This document shows positions 9,571 to 19,388 of a stretch of DNA of 64,000 nucleotides, piece by piece (the first letter of the stretch is position 1; each line of letters begins with the position of its first letter). The notes beneath the pieces are model-generated. The model was given only the letters and a program-made list of their open reading frames with translations. It made no database searches and was not told where the DNA came from. Source of the stretch: CAVTAV01 sp963732795 (GTDB taxonomy: Bacteria > Pseudomonadota > Alphaproteobacteria > CAVTAV01); the NCBI GenBank assembly GCA_963732795.1, contig CAVTAV010000006.1, positions 620,001 to 684,000 on the forward strand, written 5' to 3'. The position numbers and the translations under genes were made by a program.

Positions 9571-9864
9571 CTCGAAGGTATACAAGATTATGGCCCCTGG
9601 ACTTACTGGAACGAGAGAAGAATTTGGCCGGAGATTAGTGTCTCTTGATGGCCTGTGCAAGCCGGAAAGCCGGGCTTCACCCGTGGCTTGTCGCATCGCG
9701 GCATCAGGGGACTCCATTGGGTTCTGTGGCGCCCGCGACAATGCGACGCGGTCTCAGGCCGGCAGGCCGGCGCGACTCGGGTCTGACGGCTCGATTGACA
9801 GGGCCCATCCCGCCCCGGATACTCCGGCGCGCCGCGAGCCGATGCGGTCAACCGAGGCGGGACG

Positions 9865-10743
9865 ATGGCAGCCAAGAAATCGAGCAAGTCCGGCGCGAAG
9901 AACGCCGCCGCCGACCGCCTGATCACGTTCCAGGGCGAGCCCGGTGCCTATTCCCATGCCGCCTGCCTCGACGCCTTCCCGGAAATGGTACCGGTGCCCT
10001 GCGCGACCTTCGAGGACGCCTTCGTCACGGTCGAGCGCGGCGACGCTAAATACGCCATGATCCCGATCGACAACTCGGTCGCCGGCCGGGTCGCCGACAA
10101 CCATCACCTGCTGCCGGACTCCAAGCTCCATATCGTCGCCGAGCATTTCCGGGCGGTGAATCACCAGCTCCTGGCGCCCAAGGGCGCGACGCTCAGGACG
10201 GTCAAGACCGTGTGGAGCCATGTCCATGCGCTCGGCCAGTGCCGGAAGTTCCTGCGCAAGCATCGCTACAAGGCGGAGATTCACGGCGACACGGCAGGCT
10301 CGGCGCGGGAAGTGGCGGAGCTCGACGATCCCTCGGTCGCGGCCATCGCCTCGTCTCTGGCGGCGGATACCTACGGATTGAAGATTCTCGCGCGCGACAT
10401 CGAGGATGCCGAGCACAATACGACGCGTTTCGTCGTGCTTGCGCGCGAGCCTGTGGTTCCCAATCCCAAGAACGGGCCGACCATGATGACCTTCGTGTTC
10501 CAGGTCCGGAACGTCCCCGCCGCGCTCTACAAGGCTCTGGGCGGCTTCGCGACCAACGGCGTCAACATGACCAAGCTGGAGAGTTACCAGTTGGGCGGCA
10601 GCTTCAACGCGACCCAGTTCTATGCCGATATCGTCGGGCACCCGTCCGAGCGCTCGGTCAAGCTCGCCTTCGAGGAGCTCGAATTCTTCACCCGCAAGAT
10701 CAAGGTTCTCGGGGTCTACCCGGCGAAGCGCTTCGGCGGCTGA
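9865..10743 (+). CDS. pheA: Prephenate dehydratase
   Basis: A 292-aa enzyme converting prephenate to phenylpyruvate in phenylalanine synthesis. The catalytic domain starts ITFQGEPGAYSHAA and includes MIPIDNSVAGRV and the conserved NTTRFVVL (the TRF motif). A C-terminal ACT domain carries the phenylalanine-binding segment KLESYQLGGSFNATQFYADI, a variant of the usual ESRP motif, indicating feedback inhibition. There is no chorismate mutase domain, as normal for alphaproteobacteria. The first 18 residues are Lys/Ala-rich and dispensable. It diverges from the cytochrome c gene. Confidence 0.95.
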   Translation: MAAKKSSKSGAKNAAADRLITFQGEPGAYSHAACLDAFPEMVPVPCATFEDAFVTVERGDAKYAMIPIDNSVAGRVADNHHLLPDSKLHIVAEHFRAVNHQLLAPKGATLRTVKTVWSHVHALGQCRKFLRKHRYKAEIHGDTAGSAREVAELDDPSVAAIASSLAADTYGLKILARDIEDAEHNTTRFVVLAREPVVPNPKNGPTMMTFVFQVRNVPAALYKALGGFATNGVNMTKLESYQLGGSFNATQFYADIVGHPSERSVKLAFEELEFFTRKIKVLGVYPAKRFGG

Positions 10744-11007
10744 TCACGCACCGTTGGTCGTCATCATCCGGGCGGGCAGGCGGGTGCGGCCGAGATTTCG
10801 GTAGACCTTCACGCCGGTGCCGATCACCGAAAAGAACACGATGATTCCGAATATCGACCGCACCAGGCCGTCTTCGCCCGGAAGCGGTTCCGCGCCCAGC
10901 TCCCGATGGCGGTGCAGACCAGCAGGAAACCCGGCCACCAGAACAGGGTGACGAAAGACTGCTGCGTCCACCATCTCGGTAGCACGATCGATAAAGGCTG
11001 GCCCCAC
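10744..11007 (-). CDS. Possible small two-helix membrane protein, uncertain frame
   Basis: The 3' half encodes a hydrophobic segment and basic tail (SIFGIIVFFSVIGTGVKVYR). In another frame just upstream lies a second hydrophobic stretch (FVTLFWWPGFLLVCTAIGSW), and the two would join if two bases were removed near 10,890. That pattern fits the insertion errors elsewhere in this half of the window. No family is recognised. The start is unclear; the listed one is GTG. It may be a conserved small inner-membrane protein or a non-coding interval. Confidence 0.3.
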   Translation of the reverse strand: MGPAFIDRATEMVDAAVFRHPVLVAGFPAGLHRHRELGAEPLPGEDGLVRSIFGIIVFFSVIGTGVKVYRNLGRTRLPARMMTTNGA

Positions 11008-11057
11008 AGCCTGGTTGGGCCCCAGCCGTCGCTGGGGTGACGCGCCTCAGGGGGAGA

Positions 11058-11994
11058 CTAGTGCGTTGCCCAATAGGCGATCAGGTGATGGGCCACGGCG
11101 AAATGGGGCGGAACCCGGAGGACCGCGTCCGGCTGACCTTGGAGGGCGGCAAGGACGTCCGCCCGGTCGAACCATTTGGCTTCCGAAAGCTCGTGGAGGT
11201 CGATGGTGATGGCGTCGCTCACGGCCTCGCCGACGCAGCCGATCATGAGCGAGGAGGGGAACGGCCAGGGCTGGCTGAATTTGTAGGTGACCGCCCCGAC
11301 CTCGATGGCGGTTTCCTCCATCACCTCGCGGCGCACCGCGTCCTCGATGGTCTCGCCCGGTTCGATGAAGCCCGCGAGCGTCGAATACCAGCCCGGCGGG
11401 AACCGGTCATGCCGGCCGAGCAGGCATTTGTCGCCCTTCGAGATCAGCATGATCACTACGGGATCGGTGCGCGGGAAATGCTGGGACTTGCAGGCGTCGT
11501 TGGTGCAGCGGCGCATGAAGCCGGCCTGATGGAGCGCGGTCGGATGGCCGCAGACCGCGCAGAAGCCGTGCCGCCGGTGCCAGTCGGTCATGGCCCGGGC
11601 GGTCGCGAGGATCGCCGAATCAGCCATCGAGAATCTGGGAGTGCATCGACCAGAGATCGCCGAACGTGCCGCGCGCCTCGAACCGTGCCTTGGCGGTCAC
11701 CTCTTCGAGATCGGACACATCGATCGCGAAATGCGCGATATCGCCTTCAAGCCCGAGCGAGACGGTGATCGCATCCGGCAGCAGCGACTCGATCTCCGCC
11801 CGGTCTATCCAGGCGGGCGTCTTCACCTCGTCGCCGGCGAGAAGCGGCTGCAGGCGCCAGACCGGGAGAAACCGCGAGCGCGGGTCGGCGAGCTTCGCGG
11901 CGATCTCGTCCTCGCTATGCCGCCAATTGCCCGTGCGATCCAGCGGATTCGCGGCGTAAAGCATCGGTTTGGGGACATAAAGCGCGTCGGACAT
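11058..11994 (-). CDS. nudC: NAD(+)/NADH diphosphatase, NUDIX family (frameshifted as sequenced)
   Basis: The upstream part (11994 to about 11626) is the variable N-terminal domain. The downstream part has the zinc ribbon FCAVCGHPT...RCTNDACKSQHFPR, then the Nudix box (GFIEPGETIEDAVRREV...EE) and the NudC signature SQPWPFPSSLM. The two frames meet at GATGGCTGAT; dropping one G reads ILDADSAILATARAM and gives a single protein of about 310 aa, the normal NudC length. An ATG happens to overlap the first frame's stop, so a genuine split with coupling is conceivable but unlikely. NudC hydrolyses NAD(H) and removes NAD caps from RNA. Confidence 0.9.
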
Positions 11995-12056
11995 GCGGGT
12001 TTCCTGGCGATGGGGCGCCCGAGCCTGCCATAGGGGGCGGGTACGGGCAACGACCC

Positions 12057-12087
12057 TTGCCCCATGGGGTCAAATAGCCGATATACT
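12057..12087 (+). promoter_or_regulatory. Probable promoter of the SRP RNA
   Basis: TTGCCC at 12057-12062 and TATACT at 12082-12087, separated by 19 bp, end 6 bases before the predicted 5' end of the SRP RNA. The -10 is close to consensus; the -35 and spacing are less so. Confidence 0.5.
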
Positions 12088-12093
12088 GAGGTC

Positions 12094-12188
12094 GGGAGGT
12101 TGGCGGCGGACGGGCGCCTCGCCAACCCGGTCAGGTCCGGAAGGAAGCAGCCGTAACGAGTTTTGCCCGGGTCGCGGTTCAACCTCCC
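12094..12188 (+). ncRNA. ffs: Small signal recognition particle RNA (4.5S)
   Basis: The segment contains the invariant SRP RNA apical region TCCGGAAGGAAGCAGCC and TAACGA, the Ffh-binding symmetric and asymmetric loops. The ends GGGAGGTT (12094-12101) and AACCTCCC (12181-12188) pair perfectly, giving a single hairpin of about 95 nt, the usual bacterial small form. It binds Ffh for co-translational membrane targeting. Its position directly before dnaX is common in alphaproteobacteria. Confidence 0.93.
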
Positions 12189-12244
12189 ACCGAATGCCGC
12201 GCGATCCTGATGGAGGCGCATGACAATCCGTAAGGAACACGGCA

Positions 12245-13919
12245 ATGGCTGACGCCGGAGAGCGCACCCCCGGCTATCGTGTGCTCGCGCGCAAATACCG
12301 CCCGACCACCTTCGCCGAGCTCTATGGCCAGGATGCCATGGTGCGCACGCTCTCGAATGCGATCAAGAGCGGGCGGCTGGCCCATGCCTTCATCCTCACC
12401 GGCGTCCGCGGGGTCGGCAAGACGACGACGGCGCGGCTCATCGCCCGCGCGCTGAACTGCATCGGCCCCGACGGCAAGGGCGGGCCGACCATCACGCCCT
12501 GCGGCGTCTGCACGCACTGCGTCGCCATCGCCGAATCGCGCCATGTCGACGTGATGGAGATGGACGCCGCGAGCCGCACCGGCGTCGACGACATTCGCGA
12601 GATCATCGACGGCGTGCGCTATGCGCCCGGTTTCGGCGCGCGAGAAGATCTACATCATCGACGAAGTCCACATGCTCTCGAAGAACGCGTTCAACGCGCT
12701 TCTCAAAACGCTCGAAGAGCCGCCGGAGCATGTCCGCTTCATTTTCGCGACGACGGAGATTCGCAAGGTTCCCGTGACCGTGCTGTCGCGCTGCCAGCGC
12801 TTCGATTTGCGCCGCGTCGAGATTCCGGTGCTGATCGAAAATCTGCGCATGATCGCGGAGAAGGAGGAGGTGGCGATCGAGGACGCCGCCTTCGCGCTCA
12901 TCGCCCGCGCCGCCGACGGCTCGGTGCGCGATGCCCAGTCGCTCCTGGAACAGGCCTTGGCCCATGGCGCCGGCGAGGTGACCGAGGAGCGGGTGCGCGA
13001 CATGCTCGGCCTCGCCGACCGGGCGCGCATGTTCGATCTCTACGAGGCGGTGATGGCGGGCCGGATCGCCGACGCGCTGGAGATCATGCGCGAGCAATAC
13101 CGGCTCGGCGCGGATCCGACGGTGATCCTCGAAGACCTGCTCGACCTCACCCATTGGCTGACGCGCTTGAAGATCGCGCCGGAGGCCGGCGACAATTTCG
13201 CCGTCGCCGAGACCGAACGGACCAAAGGCCGCGATTTCGCCGCCAAGCTCTCGATGCCGGTGCTGACCCGAAGCTGGCAGATTCTCTTGAAAGGCCTCGA
13301 CGAGACCCGCCGCGCCCCCGCGCCCGATGCGGCGGCCGAGATGGCGCTGGTACGCTTGGCTTACGCGGCCGAGCTGCCCGATCCCGCCGATCTGGTGAAG
13401 AAGCTGGATGAATCCCGCGACTCGGCCGAGGCCGGCGCGAGCTATCGCGATGCTCCCGCGCCGCGGCCGCGCGAGCCGGTCTCCCGCTCGACCGGCCAGC
13501 CGAGCAGCCAGGCGCGTGCCATGCCGAGCCCGCGTCCCGCGCCGAGCGAAGAAACCATCGCATCGCCCACCAGCTTCGCCGAGCTCGTTGCGCTGTTCGC
13601 CGAGAAGCGCGAGATGATCCTGCACACGCACCTGATCGACCACGTCCATCTCGTGCGCTTCGCGCGCGGGCATCTGGAAGTCAGAGTCGAGGACAAGGCG
13701 CCCGCCAATCTCGCGGCTCAGGTCACGCAGAAGCTCAAGGACTGGACCGGCGAGCGCTGGGTCGTGAGCCTGACCCAGGATTTGGGCGAGCCGACCATGC
13801 ATGAGCAGCAGCTCGCGCACGAAAGCCACATCCGCGAGGAAGCCTTGCGCGACCCTTTGGTCAAGACGGTGCTCGAAAATTTTCCCGGCGCCGAGATCAC
13901 CGCGGTCCGCAAGGAATGA
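12245..13919 (+). CDS. dnaX: DNA polymerase III subunits gamma/tau (frameshifted as sequenced)
   Basis: The clamp-loader ATPase begins YRVLARKYRPTTFAELYGQ, with Walker A GVRGVGKTTTAR, the zinc module CGVCTHC, Walker B IYIIDEVHMLS and sensor TTEIRKVPVTVLSRCQRF. The middle is the gamma/tau domain III, followed by a Pro/Arg-rich linker and a C-terminal tau domain (about residues 450-555). The frame breaks at GCGCCCGG near 12,634; dropping one C restores RYAPVSAREKIY in the highly conserved core. This is far from any slippery A-run of the kind that makes gamma in E. coli, so it is not programmed frameshifting. ybaB follows 39 nt downstream. Confidence 0.95.
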
Positions 13920-13957
13920 CTGCCAATTCATCCCTTCGAGAGGAGTAGAGAGGCTTC

Positions 13958-14281
13958 ATGAAGAATATTGGCCAGATGCTGAAGCAGGCCCAGGAGCTGC
14001 AGAACAAGATGGCCGAGATGCAGGAGCGCCTCGCCGAATCCGAAATTACCGGCGCGTCCGGCGGCGGCATGGTGAGCGTCACCTTGAACGGCAAGGGCGA
14101 GATGCGGGCGGTCAAGATCGACCCGTCGCTCGCCAAACCCGACGAGATCGAGATCCTGGAGGACCTCCTCATCGCCGCCCATAACGACGCCAAGGCGAAG
14201 CTCGAGACCTATGTCCAGGACGAGATGGCCAAGGTCACCGGCGGGCTGCAATTGCCGCCGGGGATGAAGCTGCCGTTCTAG
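13958..14281 (+). CDS. ybaB: YbaB/EbfC family nucleoid-associated protein
   Basis: A 107-aa DNA-binding protein starting MKNIGQMLKQAQELQNKMAE, with a heptad-rich first helix, the VSVTLNGKGEMRAVKIDPSL beta-sheet and the C-terminal PGMKLPF tail that defines the family. It forms a dimer that binds DNA. AGGAGT lies upstream of the start. The dnaX-ybaB-recR order is classical. Confidence 0.95.
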   Translation: MKNIGQMLKQAQELQNKMAEMQERLAESEITGASGGGMVSVTLNGKGEMRAVKIDPSLAKPDEIEILEDLLIAAHNDAKAKLETYVQDEMAKVTGGLQLPPGMKLPF

Positions 14282-14296
14282 TCCCGACCGGCGTCA

Positions 14297-14482
14297 CCCC
14301 CTCACCCGCCTGCGCGGCCGTAGCCGCTTCGGCGCGGCGAAGGCCCGACTCCGGCTAAGCTCACTCCGTTCGCCAAGCCTTCGTTGCCCTCTCCCCCTTG
14401 AAGGGGGCGAGGGATGATAGAGCGAGCCCCCCATAACAGTTCCCTCTCCCCCTCCAAGGGGGAGAGGGTTAGGGTGAGGGGG
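14297..14482. repeat. Dispersed intergenic repeat, family C, copy 1
   Basis: The element opens CCCTCACCC and ends GGGTGAGGGGG, with internal hairpin CCCTCTCCCC-CTCCAA-GGGGGAGAGGG and a GGCTAAGCTC..CGCCAAGCCT segment. The same architecture recurs at 51273-51460. It lies between ybaB and recR, so transcription into recR must pass through it. Repeats of this look are frequent between genes in alphaproteobacteria. Confidence 0.6.
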
Positions 14483-14515
14483 TCCTCGACGTTAGCTCAG
14501 GCCAACCGACCGCCC

Positions 14516-15121
14516 ATGTCCAGCCGATCGACCGGAACCGAAATCGAGCGCCTGATCCAGCTCCTGGCCAAGCTGCCGGGTCTGGGTCCGCGCTCGGCGC
14601 GCCGGGCCGTCTTGCATCTTCTCAAGCGCCGCGATTCCCTGATGGAGCCGCTCGCCCGGTCGCTCGCCGAGACCGCGCGAACGGTCCATGCCTGCTCGAC
14701 CTGCGGGAACCTGGACACCACCGACCCCTGCGCGATCTGCACCGACCCTCGGCGCGATGCGAGCCTGATTTGCGTCGTCGAGGAAGTCGCCGACCTCTGG
14801 GCCCTGGAACGCACCGGCGCGTTTCCCGGCCGCTACCATGTCCTCGGCGGCACCTTGTCAGCCTTGGATGGCGTCGGCCCCACCGATCTCAATATCCCCA
14901 AGCTGATCGAACGCGCGCGGAGCGGCACGGTTAAGGAAATCGTCCTCGCCACCAACGCCACCGCCGAAGGCCAGACCACGGCCCATTACATCATGGACCA
15001 CCTCGCCTCCGACACGGTCAAAGTCTCCGGCATCGCCCACGGCGTCCCCGTCGGCGGCGAACTGGACTATCTGGATGACGGGACGATTGCGGCTGCGCTT
15101 AAGGCGCGTCGGCCGATCTAA
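14516..15121 (+). CDS. recR: Recombination protein RecR
   Basis: A 200-aa protein from ATG 14516 (the frame extends upstream through the repeat but without family sequence). It has the N-terminal helix-hairpin-helix (LAKLPGLGPRSARRAVLHLL), a C4 zinc finger (CSTCGNLDTTDPCAIC), a Toprim domain (LICVVEEVADLWALERTGAF) and a C-terminal Walker-B-like region (SGIAHGVPVGGELDYLDDGT). RecR loads RecA with RecF and RecO at gaps. Its gene is separated from ybaB by the family C repeat. Confidence 0.95.
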   Translation: MSSRSTGTEIERLIQLLAKLPGLGPRSARRAVLHLLKRRDSLMEPLARSLAETARTVHACSTCGNLDTTDPCAICTDPRRDASLICVVEEVADLWALERTGAFPGRYHVLGGTLSALDGVGPTDLNIPKLIERARSGTVKEIVLATNATAEGQTTAHYIMDHLASDTVKVSGIAHGVPVGGELDYLDDGTIAAALKARRPI

Positions 15122-15178
15122 AGGCCTGGATCGCCACGGGCTGCCGCATCTTACCACGACGTAAGACCCGGGCGGTCT

Positions 15179-16082
15179 CTAATCCCCCGAAACCGTATCC
15201 ACTTCGAGGTATCGGGCGTCGGCCGGGGGATTGGCGATCTTGACGGTGAAGGCCTCCGTCTCGTTGGGCTGGAGGGTCCGCCCGTCCAGCTTGTGGACGG
15301 TCTCGCTCAGAACCTTGTGATCCTCGCCGCTGAGCCTGGTGCGGATCTCCGGCACGGGCGCCGCCGTCTTGCCGGTGTTGCGGACCATGCCGTTCACCAC
15401 GCGGTAATCGACGCCGTCGACGGTCTCGGTCGAGGTGGTGACGGATTCGGTCTGGAATTGCGGCTTCTCGGCGGGCGCAGTCTTCGGCGGCTCGGCCGTC
15501 GCGGTCTTCGGCGCGGGCAATTCCGTATGCAGACCGATGGCGTTGTAGAACCGCGCGGTCGCGGGCCAGCCGCTGACGATCGAGTCCTTGAAGCCGAAGG
15601 TGATGCCGATCACGGCGACGACGAGGACGGCAAGGGCGATCCAGCCGATCATCAGGCCGGACGGCGCCGTCTTTTCCTCCTCGACAGGCTTCTTCGGCAC
15701 CTTGGGCCGCACCGCCTCCTCGGTTTCCCGCTCGGCTTTCAGAATCCGGCACGGCCGGCGTCTCCGCCTCGGCCTCCGCCGGTTTTTCCTCCGAGGTCAC
15801 ATCGATGTCGGAGAGATCCGGCTCGTCCTCGCCCGCAGGCGCTTCCGGCTTTTCCTCGGCCGGAGGCGGCTCTTCACTTGGGGCGCTTTCGGCCGGCGGC
15901 GACGGCTCGGGCTCCGGCTCTTTCGGGGCCGTGGGCGCGGGCGAAGCGGCGGGCTCCGCGACGGGCGGATCCTGATGCCATTTGGTGCCGCATTTGGAGC
16001 AGCGCACAGTGCGCCCGTCCGCCGGGAGGGCGGTGTCGCTAATCGTGAACCGCGTGGAGCAATTCGGACAGGAAATGATCAT
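15179..16082 (-). CDS. MJ0042-type zinc-ribbon membrane protein (frameshifted as sequenced)
   Basis: The N-terminus MIISCPNCSTRFTISD...VRCSKCGTKWHQ is the zinc_ribbon_4/5 (MJ0042) domain with two CxxC pairs. A long Pro/Glu/Ala-rich linker follows, then in the next frame one membrane helix (LMIGWIALAVLVVAVIGITFG) and a C-terminal domain typical of alphaproteobacterial members (VDGVDYRVVNGMVRNTGKTA, LQPNETEAFTVKI). The shift lies near 15,745; removing one G gives PILKAERETEEAVRPKVPKK. The total is about 300 aa. Function is unknown. It converges with recR and is divergent from ftsE, a common arrangement. Confidence 0.85.
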
Positions 16083-16300
16083 TCGGAAGGCCTATAGTTA
16101 ATCTCACTCTATAGAGCGATCCAGACCAAGGCAAGCCTTTCAAATGCCTGGGATTATTGGGTTTGTGCCGGTGTTTCGAAATGGGATTTTCTCGCCGCTC
16201 GGGCTAGACGCGGAGGCGCGGCCTATGCGATTCTCCCGGCCTTGGGAGCGGAACCCGCCGGGCCGTGCAATGCCGGGTGCAAGACCGCAGGCACGAGGGT

Positions 16301-17122
16301 ATGGGCCAAGGCAGCGTGATACGGTTCGAAAATGTGGGCGTGCGCTACGGCATGGGGCCGGAGGTGCTTCATGACATCAGCTTCGACCTGAAGCCGGGCT
16401 CGTTCCATTTCCTGACCGGTCCGAGCGGCGCGGGAAAATCCTCCCTCCTGAAATTGATGTATCTCGCGATCCGCCCCTCGCGCGGATTGATCTCGATGTT
16501 CGACCAGGACGTCACCAAGGCCGAGCGCCAGGATCTGCCGAGCCTGCGCCGCCGGATCGGCGTGGTGTTCCAGGACTTCCGCCTCCTGCCCCATCTGACG
16601 GCGCTGGAGAATGTCGCGCTGCCGCTCCGCATCGCCGGCGCGCGGGACGAGCAGATCCGCGATCATGTGGCCGAGCTTCTCGCCTGGGTCGGTCTCGCCG
16701 ACCGGATCAATGCGCGGCCGCCGACCCTGTCGGGCGGCGAGCAGCAGAGGGTCGCCATCGCCCGCGCGGTGATCGCCCGGCCGAGCATTCTCCTCGCCGA
16801 CGAACCCACCGGCAATGTCGACGCCAAGATCGGCGAGCGGCTGCTGCATCTCTTCGTCGAGCTGAACAAGATCGGCACGACGATCGTCATTGCGACCCAC
16901 GACTACCGCCTCGCCCAGCGGATCAACGCGCCGCTTCTCCAGATCGAGGACGGCAAGCTCGGCCAGCTGCCGCCGCCCGAGCCCTATGAGCCGACCTTGC
17001 GGGTCGCCTATGGCCGCGGCGAGCGCGCGACGCCCGCCCCCGAAAGCGCCGCGCCCGCCGAGACGGAGGAAGAGATCGAGCACGAGGCGGAGACTCACGA
17101 CGAACCGGAGCACGGCCCATGA
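16301..17122 (+). CDS. ftsE: Cell division ATP-binding protein FtsE
   Basis: A 273-aa ABC ATPase: Walker A GPSGAGKSS, the Q-loop GVVFQDFRLLP typical of FtsE, signature LSGGEQQRVAIARA, Walker B ILLADEPTGNVD and switch THD. The FtsE motif VRYGMGPEVLHDISF is near the N-terminus. The last 50 residues are an acidic, Ala/Pro-rich extension beyond the usual 220 aa. ATG 16301 was chosen because family homology starts there; the upstream 12 codons have none. The stop overlaps ftsX. FtsEX transmits ATP hydrolysis to periplasmic murein hydrolases at division. Confidence 0.93.
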   Translation: MGQGSVIRFENVGVRYGMGPEVLHDISFDLKPGSFHFLTGPSGAGKSSLLKLMYLAIRPSRGLISMFDQDVTKAERQDLPSLRRRIGVVFQDFRLLPHLTALENVALPLRIAGARDEQIRDHVAELLAWVGLADRINARPPTLSGGEQQRVAIARAVIARPSILLADEPTGNVDAKIGERLLHLFVELNKIGTTIVIATHDYRLAQRINAPLLQIEDGKLGQLPPPEPYEPTLRVAYGRGERATPAPESAAPAETEEEIEHEAETHDEPEHGP

Positions 17123-18000
17123 GACTGTGGCGCCCGCCCATCGTCTATCTCGCGGACCATCCCTCTGGCCGGCTGCTGCCCTGGGTGATCGCGGTGATGG
17201 CCTATCTCGCGGGGCTCGGGCTCGCCGGCGTCATCACCCTCGACCAATCGGTGGCGAATTGGCGGGTCGCGCTGTCCCATACCGTCACCGTTCAGATCAC
17301 CGGCCCGGACGAGGCGACGCGAGAGAAGGAGCGCGACGCCGTCATCGGCCTGCTCAAGACCACGCCCGGCATCGAAAGCGCGCTGCCGATGAGCAAGTCG
17401 GAGATCCGGACCCTGCTCGAGCCCTATCTGGGCGCGGGCAACGTGACCGACGATCTGCCCATCCCGCTGCTGATCGACGTCTCGCTGTCGCGCGACCAGG
17501 CGGTCGATATCGACGCGCTCCGCGCGAGCATCAAGAAGGTCGCACCCGACGCTGAGCTCGACGACCACGGCACCTGGCTCCAGCGATTTATCCATCTGGC
17601 CGAGAACATCCAGTTCATCGCCGGCGGGATCGTGACGCTGGTCGGCTTCGCGACCGTCGCCATCGTGATCTTCGCGACCCGCGCCGGCATGGCGATCCAT
17701 CATGACACGATCGAGATCCTGCATCTGATCGGCGCGAAGGACAGCTTCATCGCCACCCAGTTCCAGCGGCATTTCGTCTGGCTCGGCTTCAAGGGAGGGC
17801 TGATCGGGCTCGTGGTCGCGGTCCTTTCGCTTCTGGGCATCTCGCAGCTTTCCGTCGGCATGGAGGATACCTTTATTCCGAAGCTCACCTTCTCGGTCAC
17901 TTTGCTCGTGGCCCTCGCCCTGCTGCCCGTCATCGCGAGTCTGCTGACCATGGTGACGGCGCACCAGACCGTGAAATCCACCTTGAGCCGGATGGTCTGA
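17119..18000 (+). CDS. ftsX: Cell division protein FtsX
   Basis: A 293-aa permease-like protein with four membrane segments: one near the N-terminus (LLPWVIAVMAYLAGLGLAG), then after a periplasmic loop of about 130 residues three more (IQFIAGGIVTLVGFATVAIV, GGLIGLVVAVLSLLGI, SVTLLVALALLPVIASLLTM). This is the MacB/FtsX topology with the extracellular loop that recruits EnvC-type activators. The start overlaps ftsE by 4 nt (ATGA), giving coupled translation. Confidence 0.92.
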   Translation: MRLWRPPIVYLADHPSGRLLPWVIAVMAYLAGLGLAGVITLDQSVANWRVALSHTVTVQITGPDEATREKERDAVIGLLKTTPGIESALPMSKSEIRTLLEPYLGAGNVTDDLPIPLLIDVSLSRDQAVDIDALRASIKKVAPDAELDDHGTWLQRFIHLAENIQFIAGGIVTLVGFATVAIVIFATRAGMAIHHDTIEILHLIGAKDSFIATQFQRHFVWLGFKGGLIGLVVAVLSLLGISQLSVGMEDTFIPKLTFSVTLLVALALLPVIASLLTMVTAHQTVKSTLSRMV

Positions 18001-18002
18001 GC

Positions 18003-18647
18003 ATGGCCGGAGGGATCGCCGCCGGACGACGACGTCTGCGCAAGCGGCGCATCCTGGTTTGGGGCCTGGCCACGATCGTGATCGCCTGGCTCGTCGGCTT
18101 TATGTGGTTCAACACCTCGCTGTCGCGCACCGAGCCGCAGATCGCCGACCATGATGGCGGCATCGTCGTGCTCACCGGCGGCGACCAACGGCTCAAGGCG
18201 GCGATGGATCTGCTGGGCAAGGGCTATGGCAAGCGTCTCCTGGTCACCGGCGTCAACCGGGCGACGGCGCGGACCAAGCTCAAGAGCTTCATGGCCAGGA
18301 ATTCGCCGGACCTCTTCGACTGCTGCGTGGATCTGGGCCGCGAGGCGCAGGATACGATCGGCAACGCCCAGGAGACGGCGTCCTGGGTGGTGAAGAACGG
18401 TTACCGCTCGGTCATCGTGGTAACCGCGAGCTATCACATGCCGCGCGCGCTGACCGAGCTCGGCTACGCCGTGCCGTCTTCCTGCCGGCTCATTCCCTAT
18501 CCGGTGTTCACCGACAGCGTGAAGCTGACCGACTGGTGGCGCTGGTCCGGCACGACCCGGCTCTTGGCGGTCGAATACACCAAATATCTCGCCAGCGTGG
18601 CGCGGATATCGCTCATGCGTGCGATCCTGAAGATCTCCGGGCCTTGA
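18003..18647 (+). CDS. YdcF/ElyC-family (DUF218) protein
   Basis: A 214-aa protein with an N-terminal membrane helix (LVWGLATIVIAWLVGFMWF) and a DUF218 domain: IVVLTGGDQRLKAAMDLL, GKRLLVTGVN, ETASWVVKNGYRSVIVVTASYHMPRA. The last segment is the conserved motif of the fold. Family members such as ElyC/SanA affect envelope polysaccharide or murein homeostasis. It starts 2 nt after ftsX and precedes the acyltransferase gene by 7 nt, so all four genes probably form one envelope-related operon. Confidence 0.88.
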   Translation: MAGGIAAGRRRLRKRRILVWGLATIVIAWLVGFMWFNTSLSRTEPQIADHDGGIVVLTGGDQRLKAAMDLLGKGYGKRLLVTGVNRATARTKLKSFMARNSPDLFDCCVDLGREAQDTIGNAQETASWVVKNGYRSVIVVTASYHMPRALTELGYAVPSSCRLIPYPVFTDSVKLTDWWRWSGTTRLLAVEYTKYLASVARISLMRAILKISGP

Positions 18648-18654
18648 CCGCAAG

Positions 18655-19388
18655 ATGATCGTGATCCGGTCGCTTCTCTTCAATGCTCGCCTTCTATCTG
18701 TGGACCGCCTTCATGGCGATCCTCTGGCTGCCGGCGCTTCTCGGCCCCCGGATCTGGACCGCGCGGGGCCAGACGATCTGGGCCAAGGGCGTGATGGGCC
18801 TGATGCGCGCGCTCGCCGGCATCCGGATCGAGATCCGCGGGCCGCGAGAACCTGCCCAAAGGGCGCGGCGCTTGTCGCCTCCAAGCACCAATCGGCCTGG
18901 GACACCATCATCTATCACATCGTGCTCGACGATCCCGCCGTCGCCATGAAGCGCGAGCTGTTCTGGATCCCGGTCTATGGCTGGTATGCCGACAAGGTGC
19001 GCATGGTCCCGATCGACCGGCGCGGCGGCCCGAGGGCGGTGCGCGCCATGATCCGCGCCGTCCCAGGCGGCCGCGAAGGCGGGGCGGCCCGATCGTCGTC
19101 TTCCCCGAAGGCACCCGCGTTACGCCGGGCCTCCGCGCGCCCTACCGCCCCGGCATCGGCGGCCTCTACACCCAGCTCGAACGTGCCCGTGGTCCCGGTG
19201 GCCTTGAACTCCGGGCTGTTCTGGCCGCGCCGGAAATTCCTCCGCCGGCCCGGCACGATCGTCCTCGAATTCCTGCCCGCCATCGCGCCCGGCCTCAAAC
19301 GCGCCGAGTTGCATCACGCGCTCTGGAGGAGCGCCTCGAGCCCGCGACGGACGCCCTGATCGCGGAGGCGCAGAAGGCTGCCGCTTGA
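18655..19388 (+). CDS. plsC: 1-acyl-sn-glycerol-3-phosphate acyltransferase (heavily frameshifted as sequenced)
   Basis: The catalytic motif I VASKHQSAWDT (HX4D type), FWIPVYGWYADKVRMVPIDR and motif III VVFPEGTR identify the PlsC family, which makes phosphatidic acid from lysophosphatidic acid at the inner membrane. The N-terminus reads MIVIRSLLFN then, one frame on, LAFYLWTAFMAILWLPALLG. Frame changes fall near 18,684, 18,845, 18,870, 19,063, 19,110, 19,170 and 19,322, each explained by one or two extra bases. The end is LEPATDALIAEAQKAAA with the stop at 19386-19388. Corrected length is about 240 aa, normal for the family. It is the last gene of the ftsE operon. Confidence 0.85.

Noticed and set aside
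11058..11994. Two separate coupled genes (ATGGCTGA overlap) instead of one nudC
   Set aside because: Both halves are consecutive parts of the NudC fold, and removing one G joins them in frame, as for the other shifted genes.
12621..12660. Programmed ribosomal frameshift in dnaX
   Set aside because: The break is inside the conserved ATPase core, has no slippery A/G heptamer or downstream hairpin, and would remove most of the protein. It is one extra C like many other errors nearby.
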